Below are positions 59,843 through 64,000 of a stretch of DNA of 64,000 bases, piece after piece; positions within the stretch are counted from its first letter, which is position 1, and each line of letters starts with the position of its first letter. The notes under the pieces are model-generated. The model did not search any database. It had not been told where the DNA came from and saw only the letters and a program-made list of their open reading frames with translations. Made by a program: the position numbers and the translations under genes. This DNA comes from Mesorhizobium qingshengii (GTDB lineage Bacteria; Pseudomonadota; Alphaproteobacteria; Rhizobiales; Rhizobiaceae). The stretch spans positions 620,001 to 684,000 of the forward strand of contig NZ_FMXM01000002.1 of NCBI RefSeq assembly GCF_900103325.1, in the 5' to 3' direction.

Positions 59843-60535
59843 TCAGCCCGAGCCGAGGGGCACGACCTTGCCGTCGGCGAGCGTGACCCGCCGGTCCATG
59901 CGCGATGCCAGTTCGTGATTGTGTGTGGCGATCAGCGCCGCGAGGCCCGATTGCTTGACCAGTGCGCCCAGCGCATCGAACACATAGGAGGCGGTGACCG
60001 GGTCGAGATTGCCGGTCGGCTCGTCGGCCAGCAGCACCAGCGGTGCGTTGGCAACCGCACGCGCGATGGCAACGCGTTGCTGCTCGCCACCGGAGAGTTC
60101 GGATGGCCGGTGCGACGCGCGCTTGCCGATCTGCATGTAGTCGAGCAGCTGCGCCGCGCGCTCGGCTGCCTCCTTGCGCGGCAGCCCTTTGATCAGCTGC
60201 GGCATCATGATGTTTTCCAACGCCGAGAATTCCGGCAGCAGGTGATGGAACTGGTAGACGAAACCGACATCGTTGCGACGGATCGACGTGCGTTCGTCGT
60301 CGGAGAGCCGGCCGCAGGCACGACCGGCCAGAATCACGTCGCCAGCGTCGGGGCGCTCCAGCAGGCCCGCAGTATGCAGCAGCGTCGACTTGCCGCTACC
60401 GGACGGCGCCACCAGCGCCACCATCTCGCCGCGCTTCAGCGAGAAATCGGCGCCGTTGAGAATGGTGAGCTTGCGCGGACCCTGGACGTAGTGCCGCTCA
60501 ACGCTCTTCAGCTCGATAATGGCCTCGGCCATCAC
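59843..60535 (-). CDS. lolD: lipoprotein-releasing ABC ATPase LolD (230 aa)
   Basis: Walker [10 protein letters not shown], signature LSGGEQQR, Walker [13 protein letters not shown] with the family's ADEPTGNLD form and [11 protein letters not shown] in the Q-loop region are those of LolD/MacB. The gene overlaps lolC by 4 bp. It releases outer-membrane lipoproteins from the inner membrane. The start may be either of two adjacent ATGs. Confidence 0.95.
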   Translation of the reverse strand: MMAEAIIELKSVERHYVQGPRKLTILNGADFSLKRGEMVALVAPSGSGKSTLLHTAGLLERPDAGDVILAGRACGRLSDDERTSIRRNDVGFVYQFHHLLPEFSALENIMMPQLIKGLPRKEAAERAAQLLDYMQIGKRASHRPSELSGGEQQRVAIARAVANAPLVLLADEPTGNLDPVTASYVFDALGALVKQSGLAALIATHNHELASRMDRRVTLADGKVVPLGSG

Positions 60536-61818
60536 TCATACCTCAAGGCTTCGACGGGATCGAGCCGGGCGGCCCGCCACGCCGGAAACACCGTTGCCAG
60601 GAAAGACAACCCGAGCGCCATGATGACGACATAGGTGGTCTCGCGTGGATCCATCTTCGCCGGCAACTGGCTGAGGAAGTACAGCTCCGGGTTGAACAGC
60701 ACCTTGCCGGTCATCCACGAGAAGAACTGGCGGATGGATTCGATATTGGTGCAGATGACGATGCCCAGCAGAACGCCGGCGAGCGTGCCTGTCACGCCGA
60801 TCGCAGCCCCCGTCATCAGGAAGATGCGCAGGATGGCCCCTCGGGTAGCGCCCATGGTGCGCAGGATGGCGATGTCGTGCCCCTTGTCCTTCACCAGCAT
60901 GATCAGGCCGGAGATGATGTTGAGCGCCGCCACCAGCACGATCAGCGTCAGGATCATGAACATGACGTTGCGCTCGACCTGCAGGGCGGAAAAGAAGGTC
61001 TCGTTGCGCTGGCGCCAGTCGACGAGGTCGATCGGCCGCTGCGCCGCCTCCTCTACCTTCGGCTTCAGCGCGTCGACGTTGTCGGGATTGTCGACATAGA
61101 TCTCGATCGTCTGCGCCCGGCCGTCCATGTTGAAATAGAGCTGCGCCTCCGAGAACGGCATGTAGACGATCGAACTGTCATACTCCGACATGCCGACTTC
61201 GAAGATCGCGGTGATCGGATAGCCCTTCATGCGCGGCGTCGTGCCGAGCGGCGTAACGTCGCCGTCGGGCGATATCAAGGTGATGGTGTCGCCGAGCGCC
61301 AGGCCGAGATTCTCGGCCATGCGCTTGCCGATGGCGACGCCCTCGCCCGTATCGAAACCGGCGATCGAACCCTGCTTGATGTTGCCGGCCACGATGGCGA
61401 TCTTGCCCAGATCCTCGCCGCGTATGCCGCGCACCAGCGCGCCAGTGCCGCCACCGACATTGCCTTGCGCCAGCACCTGGCCGTCGATCAGCGGGATAGC
61501 GTATTTGACGCCGGGCACGCCGTTGATGCGGCCGGCGACCTGCGCATAGTCCTCAAGCGGCGAATCGAGCGGCTGCACGATCAGATGGCCGTTGACGCCG
61601 AGGATGCGCGTCAACAGTTCCGCCCTGAAGCCGTTCATCACCGCCATGACCACGATCAGCGTGGCGACTCCCAGCATGATGCCGAGGAAGGAGATCGAGG
61701 CGATCACCGAAATCACCGTCTCCTTACGCCGCGAGCGCAGATAGCGCCATGCAACCATGCGCTCGAAGATGGAAAAGGGTCCGGCGCCCGCCGATCTTGC
61801 CGCCACCGCCTCGCTCAT
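60532..61818 (-). CDS. lolC: lipoprotein-releasing system permease, LolC/LolE (428 aa)
   Basis: From ATG 61818 (the ATG overlaps the proS stop by ATGA) the MacB/FtsX-type permease has four helices: one near residue 40, a periplasmic domain (about 60-280) and three in the C-terminus ([20 protein letters not shown] and others). The segment [21 protein letters not shown] is typical of Lol permeases. Alphaproteobacteria have a single fused-role LolC/E. It is coupled to lolD. Confidence 0.94.
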   Translation of the reverse strand: MSEAVAARSAGAGPFSIFERMVAWRYLRSRRKETVISVIASISFLGIMLGVATLIVVMAVMNGFRAELLTRILGVNGHLIVQPLDSPLEDYAQVAGRINGVPGVKYAIPLIDGQVLAQGNVGGGTGALVRGIRGEDLGKIAIVAGNIKQGSIAGFDTGEGVAIGKRMAENLGLALGDTITLISPDGDVTPLGTTPRMKGYPITAIFEVGMSEYDSSIVYMPFSEAQLYFNMDGRAQTIEIYVDNPDNVDALKPKVEEAAQRPIDLVDWRQRNETFFSALQVERNVMFMILTLIVLVAALNIISGLIMLVKDKGHDIAILRTMGATRGAILRIFLMTGAAIGVTGTLAGVLLGIVICTNIESIRQFFSWMTGKVLFNPELYFLSQLPAKMDPRETTYVVIMALGLSFLATVFPAWRAARLDPVEALRYE

Positions 61819-63143
61819 GCGGCGACACCGAAGCGCTTTTTCGCGGCGGCGACCGGCAGCGTTTCGCGCTCGCCGGTCTTGCGATTCTTGATCTCGATCT
61901 CGCCGGCGGCGACGCCGCGCGGCCCGACGATCACTTGCCACGGCAGGCCGATCAGATCGGCGGTCGCGAACTTGCCGCCAGGCCGCTGGTCGGTGTCGTC
62001 GTAGAGCACGTCCTTGCCGGCGGCGACGAAAGCGGCATGCAGTTCGTCGCAGACGCGGTCGCACTCGGCGTCGCCCGCCTTCATGTTGATCAGCCCGATG
62101 TCGAACGGCGCCACCGCTTCCGGCCATATGATGCCGTTATCGTCATGGCTGGCTTCGATGATCGCCGCCACCAGCCGCGACGGCCCAATGCCGTAGGAGC
62201 CCCCGGAAACGAAATGATCCTTGCCGTCGGGCCCGGTCACCTTGGCTCCCATCGGCTTGGAATATTTGTCGCCGAAATGGAAGATGTGGCCGACCTCGAT
62301 GCCGCGCGCCGAAACCTTGTCGTTTTCGCCGATCTTTTCCCAGGCCGCCTCGTCATGCATCTCGTCGGTGGCGGCGTAGGGCGTCGTCCACGTCTTGACG
62401 ATGTCGCCGATCTCGGCGTCGTTGGCGAAGTCGGTATTCTCGCCGGGCACATCGAGCGAAAGATAATCGCGATGGCAGAAGACCTGGCTCTCGCCGGTGT
62501 CGGCGAGGATGATGAATTCGTGGCTGAGATCGCCGCCGATCGGCCCCGTGTCGGCCCGCATCGGAATCGCCTGCAGCCCCATGCGCGTGAAAGTCCTGAG
62601 ATAGGACACGAACATGCGGTTATAGGCCGCCTTTGCTCCCTCGAAGTCGAGATCGAAGGAATAGGCGTCCTTCATCAGGAATTCTCTGCTGCGCATGACA
62701 CCGAAGCGCGGCCGCACTTCGTCGCGGAACTTCCACTGGATGTGGTAGAGATTGAGCGGCAGGTCCTTGTAGGATTTCACGTAGGCGCGGACGATCTCGG
62801 TGACCACTTCCTCATTGGTCGGACCGTAAAGCATGTCGCGATCCTGGCGATCCTTGATGCGCAGCATCTCCTTGCCATAGTCGTCATAGCGACCGCTTTC
62901 GCGCCACAGATCGGCCGATTGAATGGTCGGCATCAGGATTTCCAGCGCACCGGCGCGGTTCTGCTCCTCGCGGATGATGCGGCAGACCTTGTCCAGCACC
63001 CGCTTGCCGAGTGGCAGCCACGAAAAACTGCCTTGCCCCTGCTGGCGGATCATGCCTGCGCGAAGCATCAGCCGGTGCGAGACAATTTCGGCCTCTCGCG
63101 GATTTTCTTTGAGTATAGGCAGGAAATAGCGCGACAAACGCAT
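61815..63143 (-). CDS. proS: prolyl-tRNA synthetase, short alphaproteobacterial form (442 aa)
   Basis: Class II synthetase motifs are present: motif 1 region EILMPTIQ, motif 2 [25 protein letters not shown], cut to its key residues, and motif 3 [11 protein letters not shown]. The editing insertion of bacterial proS is missing, as usual in alphaproteobacteria. ATG 63143 (MRLSRYFLP) is taken as start rather than the 25-residue extension to 63218. It is first in an operon with lolC and lolD. Confidence 0.95.
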   Translation of the reverse strand: MRLSRYFLPILKENPREAEIVSHRLMLRAGMIRQQGQGSFSWLPLGKRVLDKVCRIIREEQNRAGALEILMPTIQSADLWRESGRYDDYGKEMLRIKDRQDRDMLYGPTNEEVVTEIVRAYVKSYKDLPLNLYHIQWKFRDEVRPRFGVMRSREFLMKDAYSFDLDFEGAKAAYNRMFVSYLRTFTRMGLQAIPMRADTGPIGGDLSHEFIILADTGESQVFCHRDYLSLDVPGENTDFANDAEIGDIVKTWTTPYAATDEMHDEAAWEKIGENDKVSARGIEVGHIFHFGDKYSKPMGAKVTGPDGKDHFVSGGSYGIGPSRLVAAIIEASHDDNGIIWPEAVAPFDIGLINMKAGDAECDRVCDELHAAFVAAGKDVLYDDTDQRPGGKFATADLIGLPWQVIVGPRGVAAGEIEIKNRKTGERETLPVAAAKKRFGVAA

Positions 63144-63218
63144 GGACTGTTCCGTGAGAGAGGATGGCCCCGCCGGAATCGGCGCGACGCAGGCTGCTTG
63201 CCCCGGCTTCATAGCCAT

Positions 63219-63450
63219 TTCATGACGGAATGGAAACCCGGACGCATCGGCCCGAAAATCGGAAAATCAATTTTCAGAATAACACGACGCCTGGGGTCAA
63301 AAGGGTTGCAGCGCCCATCGCGTCCAGTGGATGCCCGGCGATCCAAGGCGCCGCGATTGCCTTGCACATCTTACTGGCCGTTTCCCAAGCAACGCCTGCC
63401 GCACTATTGTGCAGTGCAGCACGAGAATGCCCGTTTCAAGGCAAAATTCT
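63219..63450. other. intergenic region upstream of proS
   Basis: No gene seen. It must hold the proS promoter on the minus strand. A 141-codon open frame on the plus strand has no ribosome binding site and an unlikely composition. Confidence 0.35.
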
Positions 63451-63452
63451 TC

Positions 63453-63481
63453 GTGACATTTTCATTCGCGTTAGGCTAATG
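63453..63481 (+). promoter_or_regulatory. candidate promoter of the small RNA
   Basis: GTGACA (63453-63458), 17-bp spacer and CTAATG (63476-63481), close to the rhizobial sigma-70 pattern CTTGAC-N17-CTATAT. The expected start is near 63488. Confidence 0.5.
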
Positions 63482-63487
63482 TGCCCT

Positions 63488-63637
63488 GATAACCGAGAGG
63501 GTAGAAAAAAATCTGCTCTCCTACGCGGTCAAAGTCTTGGGAGGATGCGATCTAGGCGCGGTTACTCGCTGCCGCCGGAAACCGGAAACAGATCGGACGC
63601 GTTTAAATTGCAAGGCCTCGTGCCTTGCATTTTTTTT
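63488..63637 (+). ncRNA. candidate small RNA, alpha-r45-like
   Basis: A strong plus-strand terminator without any upstream coding gene, a promoter-like pair 150 bp before it and the setting between proS and a DUF1467 gene point to a small RNA of about 150 nt. From memory, the alpha-r45 family (Smr45C in Sinorhizobium meliloti) has this size and genomic location. The internal sequence (CCGAGAGGGTAG, CGGAAACCGGAAAC) forms hairpins. Family assignment needs a covariance search. Confidence 0.6.
63609..63637 (+). terminator. rho-independent terminator of the small RNA
   Basis: Eight-bp stem TGCAAGGC (63609-63616) and GCCTTGCA (63622-63629) with a 5-nt loop and eight T. Confidence 0.9.
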
Positions 63638-63774
63638 GTGCAATCATCTGCTTAGCGCAACGAGTTGCCAAGCCACTTTACCTTGCGTCAGCAGCCATCT
63701 GGCGTGAGACGCGCTGTCGCTTCGCGAGAGAGAATGCATTGGTTCCGCGGGCCGAAAGGCCGTTGCCGGGCGGT

Positions 63775-64000
63775 CTATTTCGAGGGAGTCTGGCCGAAGT
63801 CCGGCACGATGTGCGGGATGTCGTTGAGGCTGTATCCCAGCCCATGCGTCAGGCCGTAGAAAATGCCCATCAGAACCGCCGTGGCGATGGTGGTGCGCAC
63901 GACCGCGCGCAGCATATGGGGGCCGCGCGGCGCGCTTGGAACCGTGCCCAGCGTCACGTCGTGATCCTCATCCTGCGTCCTGATGCTGAACGGCAGCACG
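63775..64000 (-). CDS. DUF1467-family membrane protein, N-terminus cut by window edge
   Basis: The frame runs off the window to the right. The visible part reads LPFSIRTQDEDHDVTLGTVP then two segments of helix and LNDIPHIVPDFG near the end, the conserved DUF1467 pattern (LPFGVRTQ, LGT, a C-terminal helix and D-I-P). Function unknown. The position next to proS is conserved in rhizobia. Confidence 0.85.
   Translation of the reverse strand, partial: VLPFSIRTQDEDHDVTLGTVPSAPRGPHMLRAVVRTTIATAVLMGIFYGLTHGLGYSLNDIPHIVPDFGQTPSK

Noticed and set aside
63230-63655. 141-codon plus-strand frame near the right end
   Set aside because: No ribosome binding site, and its end overlaps the small RNA terminator; the sequence does not resemble a protein family.

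Overview
The window looks like chromosome from a rhizobial alphaproteobacterium, most probably Mesorhizobium or a close relative. Pointers are the high G+C content, dense operons with ATGA and TGATG junctions, several families of short palindromic intergenic repeats, a GTTC-N7-GTTC (alphaproteobacterial type) LexA box, a short proS without the insertion domain next to a DUF1467 gene, and a heterotetrameric soxBDAG sarcosine oxidase. Names of organisms and families rest on recognition of the translated proteins; no database search was run. No rRNA, CRISPR, prophage or transposase was found.

Layout. 1-6.3 kb: a LysR regulator cut by the window edge, two very small genes, a GlxA/AraC-type regulator, a nitrate/sulfonate/taurine-type ABC importer (ATPase, permease, binding protein) and a secreted beta/gamma-crystallin protein. 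6.4-9.9 kb: a DUF1194 von Willebrand A protein and the first of three dimethylglycine/sarcosine dehydrogenase-like flavoproteins. 10.0-17.9 kb: a minus-strand glycan block with a HAD-UbiA fusion and a DprE1-like oxidase (resembling the polyprenyl-phosphoryl-arabinose pathway), a small DMT-type carrier, an epimerase, a class III aminotransferase, a membrane glycosyltransferase-like protein and an FkbM methyltransferase. 18.1-21.1 kb: a small secreted protein and a large MscS channel.

21.3-36.9 kb, plus strand, is the methylamine core: soxB-soxD-soxA-soxG, an MFS exporter, an XRE-cupin regulator divergent from a nitroreductase, and a tightly overlapping four-gene operon made of two more DMGDH-type flavoproteins, a betaine:homocysteine-type methyltransferase and a class I aminotransferase. 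Together these can take betaine-like compounds through dimethylglycine and sarcosine to glycine, delivering one-carbon units to folate. A Rieske oxygenase at 50-51 kb could supply an alternative first demethylation.

37.0-45.1 kb: a translationally coupled seven-gene minus-strand operon (two flavodoxin-fold reductases, a GlcD-type FAD oxidase, a CodA-like amidohydrolase and an NMT1-type ABC importer) divergent from a RidA protein and a creatininase-family amidase. It reads as an uncharacterised catabolic pathway, perhaps for a nitrogen heterocycle. 45.1-50.0 kb: late cobalamin synthesis and cobalt uptake (cobC, cobD, cobO, cobP, cbtA, cbtB) under a cobalamin riboswitch.

51-64 kb is mostly housekeeping: MFS, an HGSNAT-like acyltransferase, an ICMT-like methyltransferase, HXXEE and MerR proteins, mgtE, tRNA-Leu(GAG), lipB, an M50 membrane protease, lolD-lolC, proS, a candidate small RNA resembling the alpha-r45 family, and a truncated DUF1467 gene. 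Between the protease and lolD lies a 28-residue hydrophobic peptide directly behind a perfect LexA box, a strong candidate for an SOS-induced small membrane protein.
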